A DNA stretch of 64,000 nucleotides. Source: an uncultured Oscillospiraceae bacterium (GTDB lineage: Bacteria > Bacillota > Clostridia > Oscillospirales > Ruminococcaceae). Of this stretch, positions 50,601 to 59,074 are shown in pieces. The stretch covers positions 8,366-72,365 of the forward strand of contig CAKSKU010000013.1 in assembly GCA_934465295.1 (NCBI GenBank), read 5' to 3'. Each line of letters starts with the position of its first letter. The stretch's first letter is position 1. The notes beneath the pieces were generated by a model that was given only the letters and a program-made list of their open reading frames with translations, had not been told where the DNA came from and searched no databases. The position numbers were made by a program, and so were the translations under genes.

Positions 50601-50851
50601 TCGATGAATACTGCTCGGAGGATGATGAGTTCACAATGGACTGCCTGAGTGCAGATGCACAGACCGCATCGTTCAGCGCAGGCGGAAAGGAGCGCACGGG
50701 AATCAGATTTACAGCGCACAGCCTTGTCTACAACGGCGACTCCCCGACATTCGACACGATGGAATTTTATCTCGACATCAAAACGGGCGCACTCTATCGG
50801 GTAAGCACCTCGGGCAAAACAGTAACAGTGACCGAGAGTATCTTAGGCTAA
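47612..50851 (+). CDS. Large membrane-anchored extracellular protein with three tandem domains
   Basis: 1079 residues; GAAAGGGGG precedes the ATG. Two N-terminal helices (about 2-24 and 30-55) anchor it. Three copies of a domain of roughly 110-150 residues follow (starting near LLYYPAQLTAF, VILLYPEIFSD and ALITMPLQFVQ), each a predicted beta-rich unit with a hydrophobic opening, Asp/Gly turns and a final strand. A Thr/Glu/Pro-rich linker, a helical segment (KHKELITHILDILRYNNYDV), another linker, and a C-terminal domain with WGEPDTYGEPVWRIANRGE complete it. I do not recognise the family. Its setting suggests an envelope function under two-component control. Confidence 0.75.
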   Translation: MPFWLAVLLLIVSAAGIILSAAKISKKPIKILGIVLSSIIFALMLIYIILVLIFVFRADDPDTDSQFIAQTEYMTDNGDGTFTYDDGEISLTFEKISPDIVEEETALVPSVINGESGGREWKAVTDKDGKPQIVYVTIGDTAVAAKVNSSPDDAGAEYAASAAAVLVKDSSPYSDDTDGTESSGKYRTDSASFFIEEANCLLYYPAQLTAFSEKNGKYTFRDEKSSAALKVTLSPNKYTSMSEVEGFIKNSENSLVLAYGSNWFTSEIREKSSVTFMYSGLGSKYIVEAELSYPEKDKAVFDKLQKLIKCCFVGDGVWKSSARGEGYSKDSTALYSDKFSKELAAYYSEKYGVILLYPEIFSDVDKTDEFVFFTDPVTGAEINLFSDPDRISLSDWPQTYGFDESYIDGEHRVKASDMSGGRYGVMYLTDSENVCAVLSYPEEYAWVYEGFESDLTLTASSAEVRNTEMQTVFIEEYGALITMPLQFVQTSFYDGVIRYKDGLNGMEMTVSFKPLGSDKERKNLFACFDVVADDEDIFVGDSYIRWLSNSGFFYGARGSDMKALMQIDAPNAEKAYESTLPLFSVEFVTTDSKEVTKAQQLAQKTADVKDMSDPPEEAETTTSAKISHPNKKLVYDPESDYTYASADGEYWYSFKQDFIEENGEFAIDPDSYAYGKHKELITHILDILRYNNYDVDQLAWEYCKTRGYSSYYEPSMLTELTVDMELAMQNAYQVKNPKDSDLGKGVPSVLEEICRILDIEKPDYVRDLPEETAGTTAKTEAVTSSESEGTAPGTSSSESPDRYRINSDTSHDAQYGYNSKMADTIDKILAKYDETDIAAYISETYGDETLAAITEEMYMGGYDYDYGYTTTLVYILSTYPNDAVVSAMANGRSLPSEQAFLYFPAYNDYGTGWGEPDTYGEPVWRIANRGELDEYDLLTDTALCGDIYDLYGNVLLCLTGSSMHGQNVPFWINGWEKAPEKAAYCRDFIVPKAINFIDEYCSEDDEFTMDCLSADAQTASFSAGGKERTGIRFTAHSLVYNGDSPTFDTMEFYLDIKTGALYRVSTSGKTVTVTESILG

Positions 50852-50863
50852 AGGAGACATACT

Positions 50864-51718
50864 ATGGCAAACTATGAATCAAAACGTATCGGAGCTATCC
50901 TGCTGCGTATCATCGTCACCCTGGTGCTTATTATAATAACCATAGCTGCGGCTGTCGGACTGGCGGCTTCCTATGGCTTCGTTGCAGGTCTGATAGCGGC
51001 AGTCATCGGCATAATGATAATTGCCGCAGTCTCAAAAGCAATGAAACGCTCGGGGGCGGACAGCATCGGCAAGGATCTTATCCCCGAAATACTCGGCGAA
51101 AGCATAGAGCTGACAACATTTTCAGCATCAAAGCACTTTGACCCAGCCGAGCTTAGAAGCACAAACGCCCTGAGCTGCTTTACCTCGGCAAACGGCGGCG
51201 GATATATCGACGGTGCAGCGAACGGCGTCCATTTTGTCCGCTGCAATGTCACCCTCACCGACCATGTAACGGACGAGATCTACAACCCCGACACAGGGCT
51301 TTATGAACAGCAGACCTCGGATGCAGCAGTCTTTTCGGGATATGTTATGCGCATCGGGCATGACCTTCCGCAGTATGCAGGAGTAATGGTCAGCAGCGAC
51401 TCTCTCGATGCGCCCGCCATCAGCAGAAAGGGCGAAAAGCTGCGCAGCGAAAACGGCTTTTCGATCTATTCCTCAATAGGCGAAAATATCCCCGTTACGC
51501 TCACAGACGGTCTTATTTCTCTCATAAAAGCAGCCGACCGCCCAGCCATCGTGACCGTTACGGAAAAATATCTGTACATCATAGCCGCAGCGCCGAAGCC
51601 GCAGTTCACAGTCGGTCTGTTCAGCTCAATTAACTCCAACCGTGAAAAAATCCTTGAACAGACAGAAGAGCTTAAACGCATAACCGAAAAAGCCGATTTC
51701 ATCCGATTTGTAAAATAA
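50864..51718 (+). CDS. DUF3137-like membrane protein
   Basis: 284 residues, AAAGGAGA before the ATG. Two adjacent N-terminal helices (about 15-55) are followed by a soluble domain with STNALSCFTSANGGGYIDGA, GVHFVRCNVTL, FSGYVMRIGHDLPQYAGVMV and a C-terminal helix. This layout resembles DUF3137 proteins, which sit in the membrane and have no known activity. Third gene of the operon; a terminator follows. Confidence 0.7.
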   Translation: MANYESKRIGAILLRIIVTLVLIIITIAAAVGLAASYGFVAGLIAAVIGIMIIAAVSKAMKRSGADSIGKDLIPEILGESIELTTFSASKHFDPAELRSTNALSCFTSANGGGYIDGAANGVHFVRCNVTLTDHVTDEIYNPDTGLYEQQTSDAAVFSGYVMRIGHDLPQYAGVMVSSDSLDAPAISRKGEKLRSENGFSIYSSIGENIPVTLTDGLISLIKAADRPAIVTVTEKYLYIIAAAPKPQFTVGLFSSINSNREKILEQTEELKRITEKADFIRFVK

Positions 51719-51724
51719 ACATAA

Positions 51725-51760
51725 AAAAGCCGATCACTTCAATTACCGTGATCGGCTTTT
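51725..51760. terminator. Bidirectional terminator
   Basis: AAAGCCGATCAC and GTGATCGGCTTT (12 bp, perfect) with flanking A and T runs end the three-gene operon and the converging nhaC transcript. Confidence 0.85.
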
Positions 51761-51777
51761 GTTATAAGCTGATATGT

Positions 51778-53409
51778 TTACTTTGCGCTGGCAGCTTTCT
51801 TCTTTTCATATACTCTTATAATGAGCAGAACAGCTATCATAAGTGCGATCGAAAGTCCAAGGACTGCAAATACATTCTGCACAAAGCCTGCAAAAATGTA
51901 GCCGACCAAGCAGACAGCCGCAACCGTGAATGCATATGGGAGCTGTGTCGAAACGTGGTTTACATGGTCGCACTGTGCGCCCGTCGAAGCCATAATGGTC
52001 GTATCGGATATAGGCGAGCAGTGGTCGCCGCAAACTGCGCCTGCAAGACAAGCGGAAATGCAGATAATGACAGTTTTCGGAATTTCTCCCGCATCGGAAA
52101 CACCTGCAAGCTCGGTGCTGAAAATACCTGTTACGATCGGGATAAGGATACCAAAGGTTCCCCATGATGTGCCCGTTGCGAATGCAAGTCCGAGTGCAAC
52201 GATGAAAAGTATGCACGGGAGAAGGATCTGTATTGCGGAAGCACTCTTAACGATGCCCGAAACGAATGCGCCTGCTTCAAGAAGTCCCGTCATGGTCTTT
52301 AATGTCCATGCGAATGTGAGAATGAGTATCGCAGGGACCATCTGCTTGAAGCCCGCAGGTATCGCATTCATGCAGTCCTCAAATTTAAGTGTGCGTCTTG
52401 CGAGGAAGTATATTATGATAATGATGAGTGAAATGATAGAGCCGAGCGAAAGAGCGTAAGCAGCGTCGCAGTTTGCGAATGCGTTGATGAAGCTCTCTCC
52501 GCTGAAAAATCCGCCGCTGTAAATCATGCCCGTAACGCAGCATATGATAAGGATTATTACAGGTATGATAAGATCGATGACCTTGCCGTTGCTTGAAACT
52601 TTGTTATCTTCATCATTGTAAACAGTGTTGCGTGTGGTGAAAAGATCGCCCTTTGCAGCGTTGTCCTCGTGTATCTTCATAGGACCGTAATCAATGTTCT
52701 GCAGCGATATGAAAATTACCATAACTATCGTGAGAAGTGCATATAAATTATATGGGATGGTGTTGATGAAAAGCTGTATGCCGTTTACACCCTCAACAGT
52801 TCCGCTTACAGCAGCAGCCCACGACGATACGGGAGCGATGATGCAGATAGGCGCAGCCGTTGCGTCAATGATGTATGCGAGCTTTGAACGTGAAACATTG
52901 TGCTTGTCCGTTACGGGGCGCATTACAGAACCGACCGTAAGGCAGTTGAAATAATCGTCCACGAAAATAAGCACACCGAGTACGAATGTCGACATACAAG
53001 CTCCGACTCTTGTCTTTATGTGCTTTGCAGCCCATTCACCGTATGCCTTGCTTCCGCCTGCCTTGTTCATGAGCGCAACGATCGTGCCGAGGACAACGAG
53101 GAATATAAGTATTCCGACATTGTAGGAATCCGCAAGGTTTGCGATAAGTCCGTCACGAACGACCGTCGTGAATACGCCCTCTGCGCCCAGCGAAGCCGAT
53201 ACCGCATAGATAACAGCACCCGTAAGGCTTCCGACAAACAGTGAAGAATAAACTTCCTTTGTGATGAGCGCAAGTCCGATAGCAACTATCGGCGGAAGAA
53301 GCGACCAGAGCGTTCCGACCGCATTTGTGATTGGTGCGGAAATCATACAGCATATAAGAAATGCAAGCATGATGACCGCAAAGATGATCTTGCTCAGATA
53401 TTTTTTCAT
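51778..53409 (-). CDS. nhaC: Na+/H+ antiporter of the NhaC family
   Basis: 543 residues, about 12 helices. Typical blocks are IFVDDYFNCLTVGSVMRPVTD, IDATAAPICIIAPVSSWA, GTSWGTFGILIPI and GDHCSPISDTTIMASTGAQC. The charged pairs in DDYFN and the GDHCSP segment mark this family, which exchanges sodium (or small organic acids) for protons. The ATG overlaps the DMT gene stop by four bases (ATGA), so the two are translated together. Confidence 0.9.
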   Translation of the reverse strand: MKKYLSKIIFAVIMLAFLICCMISAPITNAVGTLWSLLPPIVAIGLALITKEVYSSLFVGSLTGAVIYAVSASLGAEGVFTTVVRDGLIANLADSYNVGILIFLVVLGTIVALMNKAGGSKAYGEWAAKHIKTRVGACMSTFVLGVLIFVDDYFNCLTVGSVMRPVTDKHNVSRSKLAYIIDATAAPICIIAPVSSWAAAVSGTVEGVNGIQLFINTIPYNLYALLTIVMVIFISLQNIDYGPMKIHEDNAAKGDLFTTRNTVYNDEDNKVSSNGKVIDLIIPVIILIICCVTGMIYSGGFFSGESFINAFANCDAAYALSLGSIISLIIIIIYFLARRTLKFEDCMNAIPAGFKQMVPAILILTFAWTLKTMTGLLEAGAFVSGIVKSASAIQILLPCILFIVALGLAFATGTSWGTFGILIPIVTGIFSTELAGVSDAGEIPKTVIICISACLAGAVCGDHCSPISDTTIMASTGAQCDHVNHVSTQLPYAFTVAAVCLVGYIFAGFVQNVFAVLGLSIALMIAVLLIIRVYEKKKAASAK

Positions 53410-54329
53410 TTTACCTCTCCGTCCATTTCATTTTTTTGTGGTTTATTTGTACCTGCAAGCTGTGCAAGTATTACCGCCGAGAAAATAAGTACACACCCGA
53501 AAAATTCCTTTAAACTAAGCTTTTCACCAAGGATAAGCCAGCCCGAAAGCGCCGCAAACACCGATTCAAGACTCATCAGCATCGTCGCAAGCGTCGGGTT
53601 CGTATGCTTCTGCCCCAGTATCTGAAGCGTGTACGCCACTCCGCAGGACATTATTCCTGCATAAAGGATAGTTCCGCCTGCCGCCGTGATATTCGCAATA
53701 ACAGGCTTTTCAAAGATGAACATGCATATCAGCATTAGAAAACCTGCCGTAAAAAACTGTATGCACGACATCAGAACGCCGTCCGTGTTCTTTTCGTTGA
53801 AGTGATCTATGACCGTTATATGTACGGCAAACGCTATCGCCCCGAAGAAAACGAGCAGATCGCCCGATGAAATTCCGGTATCCTGCTTTATGCACAGCAG
53901 CCGGAATCCGACCAATGCGATCGCAATGAAAAGCCACATTTTCAGCGGCATCTTCCTGTGCAGGAATATACCTATCAGCGGAACTATCACAATATAAAGC
54001 GCTGTTACAAAACCCGCCTTGCCTGCCGTCGTCTGCGCAATGCCTGCCTGCTGAAAGGAGCTTGCAATGCACAGCACAACACCGCAGCATATGCCGCCTA
54101 TGACCGTGTCCTTCAGCGAATACTCCGCCTTTTCCTTGCCGCTGCGCTTATCGAGAAAGCGGAACAGCATTATCACAGGGATGAGAACGATCCCCCCGAG
54201 CAAGGTACGCACAGCATTGTATGTGAACGGCTCAACATAATTCATACCCTCGCTTTGAGCAACGAAAGCCGTTCCCCATATAAGCGATGTCAGCAGCAGC
54301 ATAAGACTGCCCTTGAGACTTTTTATCAT
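53406..54329 (-). CDS. EamA/DMT-family transporter
   Basis: 307 residues from the ATG at 54329 (GGAAGG upstream). Ten helices in two EamA halves; LTSLIWGTAFVAQSEGMNYV starts the first and TAGKAGFVTALYIVIVPLIG and PTLATMLMSLESVFAALSGW are the family hallmarks. Exports metabolites or amino acids. First gene of a two-gene operon with nhaC. Confidence 0.9.
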   Translation of the reverse strand: MIKSLKGSLMLLLTSLIWGTAFVAQSEGMNYVEPFTYNAVRTLLGGIVLIPVIMLFRFLDKRSGKEKAEYSLKDTVIGGICCGVVLCIASSFQQAGIAQTTAGKAGFVTALYIVIVPLIGIFLHRKMPLKMWLFIAIALVGFRLLCIKQDTGISSGDLLVFFGAIAFAVHITVIDHFNEKNTDGVLMSCIQFFTAGFLMLICMFIFEKPVIANITAAGGTILYAGIMSCGVAYTLQILGQKHTNPTLATMLMSLESVFAALSGWLILGEKLSLKEFFGCVLIFSAVILAQLAGTNKPQKNEMDGEVK

Positions 54330-54534
54330 TTTTGCAAGACCTTCCAAGATTTATTGCATAACGCATCAATAAAAATGCGCTGTTATAAGCTTTTGCCTAA
54401 TATATAATACTTTATTTTGCAGTCTCTGTCAATGGTTATGAGCAAAAATGAGTAAAAAAGGGGAAAAATATCTTTTTTGGGCTAAAATGGACTGTATTTT
54501 TTGGCTGATAATTACAAATATCTTCGCAAAACCC

Positions 54535-54563
54535 TTGATTTTCCGTAAAGAAGATGTTACAAT
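54535..54563 (+). promoter_or_regulatory. Promoter of the zinc-ribbon membrane protein gene
   Basis: TTGATT (54535-54540), 17-base spacer, TACAAT (54558-54563), about 37 bases before the ATG at 54601. The region back to 54330 is AT-rich and non-coding; no convincing minus-strand promoter for the DMT gene stands out. Confidence 0.6.
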
Positions 54564-54600
54564 TTTATCACGATCAACTTTTAAGAAAGGAAGTGCAGCT

Positions 54601-55587
54601 ATGCCGCATTCATCAGGAGGAGGCTCTCACAGAGGAGGTTCTCACCGCAGCAGTTCACACAGCTCCCGACGTTCGCATTCTTCGGGTTCGTCTTATTCCC
54701 GAAAGCGTGTCCGCTCATCGTATTTCCCAGGCGCAAGAAGATATGTCTATCTCCGCAAAGGAAAGCCCGAGTATGTCTATGCGGATCATGATATCACAAA
54801 ACGTCCCAGTCCGCTGCGCTTTTTCGTTATCATACTGTACCTCCCGTTCCTGTTCGTCTTTTATACCATCTTCAAGGATACAATGCTTCCCCCGAAAAAG
54901 CTTGCGGCTGACTATGATACCGCAATAGTCGTAAGGGACGAAATAAATGTCCTCGGCGATACCGAAAAACTGAAACGCTCACTGGAAGCCTTTTTCAATA
55001 AAACAGGCATCACACCTGCCGTCTTCACAGTCCATAACGAGGAGTGGCAGAATACCTACGACGGCCTCGAAAACTATGCCTACGACCTCTATGTAAATGC
55101 CTTTTCCGATGAAAAGCATTGGCTTATCGTCTATTCCGAACCCGAAAACCCCGACCCATCCTTTAACGACTGGTATTGGGAGGGTATGCAGGGCGACGAT
55201 ACATCGGAAATACTCACATCGGGAAAAGCCGATAAGTTCGGCTCAAAACTCCAGCGCAGCCTGACGGATAAATCTGTATCAGTCTCCGATGCAATAAGCC
55301 TCTCGTTCGACTACCTTACCCCCGATATAATGTATAAGAGTGTCGACCCCGTTATAGTGATCGTGCTGTTGGTGTTCATCGGATTTATTGTGATACACGC
55401 ATTCTTTATGATCTTCTATGACCCCAACAGAAAGTATAGAAATGCGCAGGAAATACCATTGGAAACACCTGCTCCGACCCCACAGCAAAATGAGACCTGC
55501 CCCTATTGCGGAGCAAGCTATGCCTCGGGTCAGGAAAGATGCCCGAACTGTCAGGCACTGATAGGTGTTGCCGATAAAAAAGAATGA
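54601..55587 (+). CDS. Membrane protein with Ser/His/Gly-rich N-terminus, TPM-like region and C-terminal zinc ribbon
   Basis: 328 residues from the ATG at 54601 (AAGGAAG upstream); the frame is open to 54448 but lacks a site. Residues 2-40 are rich in Ser, His, Gly and Arg (SSGGGSHRGGSHRSS). One helix lies at about 72-92, an extracellular domain follows with HWLIVYSEP and WEGMQGDDT, resembling TPM-type repeats, then a second helix near 265 and a C-terminal zinc ribbon CPYCGASY with CPNC. Function unknown. Confidence 0.75.
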   Translation: MPHSSGGGSHRGGSHRSSSHSSRRSHSSGSSYSRKRVRSSYFPGARRYVYLRKGKPEYVYADHDITKRPSPLRFFVIILYLPFLFVFYTIFKDTMLPPKKLAADYDTAIVVRDEINVLGDTEKLKRSLEAFFNKTGITPAVFTVHNEEWQNTYDGLENYAYDLYVNAFSDEKHWLIVYSEPENPDPSFNDWYWEGMQGDDTSEILTSGKADKFGSKLQRSLTDKSVSVSDAISLSFDYLTPDIMYKSVDPVIVIVLLVFIGFIVIHAFFMIFYDPNRKYRNAQEIPLETPAPTPQQNETCPYCGASYASGQERCPNCQALIGVADKKE

Positions 55588-55610
55588 CCTCACTGCCTTA
55601 ATAATACTAA

Positions 55611-55845
55611 TACTAAACACCAATAAAATAAAGGAAAAAACCTGCGCCGAAATCGCATATATTCAAGATTGTCGGCTTGATCTTTTCTAAATTTTAAATG
55701 GTGTTTATACTAATTTTTAAACTGAAAGTGTACAAAAAATCAAGCAAAAGCTCGCATATATGGCTTTTGCGCCGATTTTTTGTCTACACTTTGATTAAAA
55801 ATTAGTATTAGTATAATTTTTGATCAGACAGTTTAAAAATTAGTA
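55611..55845. mobile_element. Cluster of MITE A copy 3 and two related relics
   Basis: 55708-55807 is a full 100-bp family A copy in the opposite orientation to copy 1 (TACTAATTTTTAAACTG at the left, TTGATTAAAAATTAGTA at the right, central GCAAAAGC stem). At its left, 55611-55709 is a diverged relative with its own ends TACTAAACACCA and TGGTGTTTATA and a similar core (TGCGCCGA, GTCGGCTTGAT). At its right, 55808-55845 holds only the joined outer ends of another copy. This is a preferred landing place or a tandem array. The rest of the gap 55588-55892 is a terminator. Confidence 0.8.
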
Positions 55846-55846
55846 T

Positions 55847-55883
55847 AAAAACAGCCTTGATAACCAACCGTTATCAAGGCTGT
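55847..55883 (-). terminator. Terminator after the ABC permease gene
   Basis: ACAGCCTTGATAAC and GTTATCAAGGCTGT (14 bp, perfect) followed on the minus strand by TTTTTATAC; ten bases past the stop at 55893. Confidence 0.85.
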
Positions 55884-55892
55884 AACTATTTA

Positions 55893-58253
55893 CTATTCCG
55901 AAACAAGCTCCCTTATCTCGACCTTCCTAATCTTCGCCGACGAAATGTACGCAAATACAAAAAAGCATACGCATATCACCATAACAGGAACAAGCACCGT
56001 GAATACAGTCGCCTTTGACTCAAAATAGGATATGCCGATATTTTTGAGCAGCAAACTAAGCAGCCTGTCGGAAAATATCCCAGAAAGCACCGCTCCGACC
56101 GCTCCGCCTATGACCGATATCAGGAAAAACCTGAGCGCAAAGCAGCTCCGCAGCCTGTATGACGTAAAACCGAGCGCCTTGTATATGCCGAGATCACGCC
56201 GCTCCCTGAGAAATGCCTTCGAGCAGACCATGTATACCGCCACAAGAGCAAACAATGCGGATATCGAGTAGATCACGCCGATGATAACGTCCATGAGCGT
56301 GTCGATAAGCCCCGTCATACTGTCGGAATAACCGTCCTGCTCGGTGATCTCCGCCGTGAGAATGTCACCGTGCTTTTCCTCCAGCATTTTTACCGTGCCG
56401 TCCGCAAGACCGTCATCGGAAAGGCTTATGTATACGACCCCGGGAGCAATGTCGCACAGCCGTGAAGCCGCTCCAAAGCTCATCGTAAAGCACCGCCCGA
56501 GATCCTGCACGGACTGATAAAGCCCCGTTATCATATATTCCGCACTTCCGCCGCCGCAGCTCACCGTGACAGTATCGCCCACCTTTTTTCCGATCTCCTC
56601 CGAGATATTTTCCGTTATCATTATCTCATTGTCATATTCGGACGCCCTGCCCTTGAGCATACTTTTTATAATGTCGGGGCGGCTGTAAACCATGCAGCAC
56701 ATCTCCACATCGTCAACAGTCATATATACAGTCTTTGAAAATACGACCGAAGCGTTTTCATCAACGCCCTCAATGCTGTCCTCGACCTTCGGGATATCGC
56801 CAAGCTTAAAATTATTGTTCGGAACTGCCCGGACCTGACCGTCAAGCGCACCAAAGGCTTCGATCATGCTGTTTGCGGACATTCCCCCTGCAAGCACCGT
56901 CACCGTCATCATAAAGAATATCAGCAGTGCGGTTATGAGCATCGTGCCGATATAAGCCTTCGGGCGAGAGGTTATCTGCCGCAGCGCAATGAAAAGCAAA
57001 AGCGGCTTTTTCTGTATGGGAATGTTCGCAGGGCTGTCAAAATATACCTCCTCAGCACCGCCCGATATCGCCCTGACAGGGGATATCTTCCCGATCTTTT
57101 TCGATACAAGAACGATATACACCGTGCAGACAGCAATTATCCCCAGTGAAACGAGCAGGCACTTCCCAACGGAAATATTTGTCGAGACCATTATCCCCGT
57201 GACAGGCTGAAACAGCTTGCCGAGTATCTTCGTCAGCGGAAACGACGCCGCTATCCCGATGACTGCACCCACCGCAAGCGCACAGCAGTATTGTATAATG
57301 TAAATGAGCCTTATCCTGCCCTCAGTGAAGCCCTGCGCCTTTAAGATCCCAAGACTCACATATTCCGTTTCGATCGTCGTGACGATGCTGTGATTTATCG
57401 CTATCATTACAACGATCACCAGCAGGATAACATATACGGACAGCATTTTCGTGCCTGTGTCGGTGAAAATGGTCGTGATCTCATCGCTGCTCTCCCTCGA
57501 CTGCGTGAAAAGCGAGCTGTCAACTATGCCGTATCTGCGGTTGAGCTCCTTTTTATACTCCGTATCGGACAAGCCACAGCCCTTGGAGCGGAAAATGTGT
57601 ATTATCCTGCACGGGAAAAGCAGGCTTACGGCAGCATTTTCATCATCGGCATTTTCCGAATAAAGCCGCTCAAAATCATCACCCGAGATAAAAAACTGCT
57701 TTATCCCTATGGACATCGAACCTAAAAACGGGTCTTCCACAAAGCCCTTTACCGTGAATTTTTCCGTACCCTTTTTGGTGTTCACCGCTATTTCCGTGCC
57801 CAGCTCACAGCCATATACCGTTTTCATCGATACGGGAACATATATCTCCCCCGAAATAAGCTCTGTCGGCGAAGTCTCAAAGGCTTTAAGCTCCTTATCA
57901 AACACCGACAGCAAACCGTCCCATTTCAGAAGAAAATAGGGATTTTTGCCATCACGTTCGCCTATCCTGTATGACAAAGCCGCCAATGCCCTTTCGTCCC
58001 TTGTGCGCTCCGTGTCGGTATCATCGGAAAGGCTTTTCAGTATATTTTCATCAAAGTCACTCTCGGGAATAAATGCGGCAAGGTCACCCGTGTCCGCAGC
58101 CGTGTGGGAACGCTCAATGCCTGCTTTTACATTGTCATTGTTGCTTACAGTCACAGAAAAGGAAAGCGTAATTATCATCATAAGCAGGATAACGCTAAGA
58201 AACGCACCCTTTTTGTGACGGATATTTGCCTTAAGAAGCGTCAGTATCTCCAT
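55893..58253 (-). CDS. ABC transporter permease (FtsX-like, Bce/Mac-type exporter)
   Basis: 786 residues. One N-terminal helix, a large extracellular domain (about 45-260), three helices with an FtsX domain, a central pair of helices, a second extracellular domain (about 465-640) and three C-terminal helices. GAGGTGCGG precedes the ATG. It starts nine bases after the ATPase gene and is last in an operon with a two-component system, the arrangement of peptide-antibiotic sensing and detoxification modules. Unlike BceB it has two extracellular domains. Confidence 0.88.
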   Translation of the reverse strand: MEILTLLKANIRHKKGAFLSVILLMMIITLSFSVTVSNNDNVKAGIERSHTAADTGDLAAFIPESDFDENILKSLSDDTDTERTRDERALAALSYRIGERDGKNPYFLLKWDGLLSVFDKELKAFETSPTELISGEIYVPVSMKTVYGCELGTEIAVNTKKGTEKFTVKGFVEDPFLGSMSIGIKQFFISGDDFERLYSENADDENAAVSLLFPCRIIHIFRSKGCGLSDTEYKKELNRRYGIVDSSLFTQSRESSDEITTIFTDTGTKMLSVYVILLVIVVMIAINHSIVTTIETEYVSLGILKAQGFTEGRIRLIYIIQYCCALAVGAVIGIAASFPLTKILGKLFQPVTGIMVSTNISVGKCLLVSLGIIAVCTVYIVLVSKKIGKISPVRAISGGAEEVYFDSPANIPIQKKPLLLFIALRQITSRPKAYIGTMLITALLIFFMMTVTVLAGGMSANSMIEAFGALDGQVRAVPNNNFKLGDIPKVEDSIEGVDENASVVFSKTVYMTVDDVEMCCMVYSRPDIIKSMLKGRASEYDNEIMITENISEEIGKKVGDTVTVSCGGGSAEYMITGLYQSVQDLGRCFTMSFGAASRLCDIAPGVVYISLSDDGLADGTVKMLEEKHGDILTAEITEQDGYSDSMTGLIDTLMDVIIGVIYSISALFALVAVYMVCSKAFLRERRDLGIYKALGFTSYRLRSCFALRFFLISVIGGAVGAVLSGIFSDRLLSLLLKNIGISYFESKATVFTVLVPVMVICVCFFVFAYISSAKIRKVEIRELVSE

Positions 58254-58262
58254 ATCCGCACC

Positions 58263-59024
58263 TCACCATTCCATAGAGTTGAGCCATGCGCTGACCTGCG
58301 CCTCACGGCTTTTTTCCCCGTCTGCCGAATAGGGCGGCAGGCAAAGCTCACCGATGATCTTGCCGTCTGCGATATAAAGTATCCTTGAAGCACGGAGAGC
58401 CGCCCTCATGTCGTGCGTCACCATAAGAATACTCTGCCCCGACCTGTTGAGTTCTGTCAGAAGATCAAGCACCTCCGTCGTGTTCCGCCTGTTGAGCGCA
58501 CCCGTCGGCTCGTCCGCAAAAAGCAGCTTCGGCTCGTTTATGACCGCCCTTGCGATCGCACATCTCTGCTGCTCGCCGCCCGATACCTGCGACGGAAGAT
58601 GCTCCTTTATGTGCGCAATCCCCATCTGTTCGAGAAGCTTTCCCGTCCGCTCCTTTACCTGTGCCGCCGACCTGCTCTTGTTAAGATACCCCGATACGGC
58701 AATATTTTCAAAAAGCGATAAATTGCTCACAAGATGCATCTGCTGAAAAATAAATCCGAAATCATTGCACCTAAGCTGCGCAAGCTCCTTTTCGTTAAGC
58801 TTCACAAGATCCTTTCCGCCATAGATGACCTGCCCCGCAGTCGCCCTGTCCATGCCGCTCAGAGCATATAAAAGCGTGGATTTTCCCGAACCCGAAGCCC
58901 CCATTATGACCGTAAGCTCCCCCTCGTAAAGCTCCGTGTCGATATGTGACAGAATATGAAGCTGACCGCCGTTGTGGGCAAAGCTCTTGCAAAGTCCTTT
59001 TGCGGATAAGATCGTATTTTTCAT
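58263..59024 (-). CDS. ABC transporter ATP-binding protein
   Basis: 253 residues. Walker A GASGSGKSTLLYALSGMD, Q-loop FIFQQMHLVSNL, signature VSGGEQQRCAIARAV, Walker B LLFADEPTGALN, H-loop VTHD. A C-terminal extension of about 20 residues ends SAWLNSMEW. Partner of the permease at 58253; begins 50 bases after the kinase gene. Confidence 0.93.
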   Translation of the reverse strand: MKNTILSAKGLCKSFAHNGGQLHILSHIDTELYEGELTVIMGASGSGKSTLLYALSGMDRATAGQVIYGGKDLVKLNEKELAQLRCNDFGFIFQQMHLVSNLSLFENIAVSGYLNKSRSAAQVKERTGKLLEQMGIAHIKEHLPSQVSGGEQQRCAIARAVINEPKLLFADEPTGALNRRNTTEVLDLLTELNRSGQSILMVTHDMRAALRASRILYIADGKIIGELCLPPYSADGEKSREAQVSAWLNSMEW

Positions 59025-59074
59025 AAACCCGTTTCCTTTCTGTTTGTTTTATACTAATCTTATCTCAAAAGATA

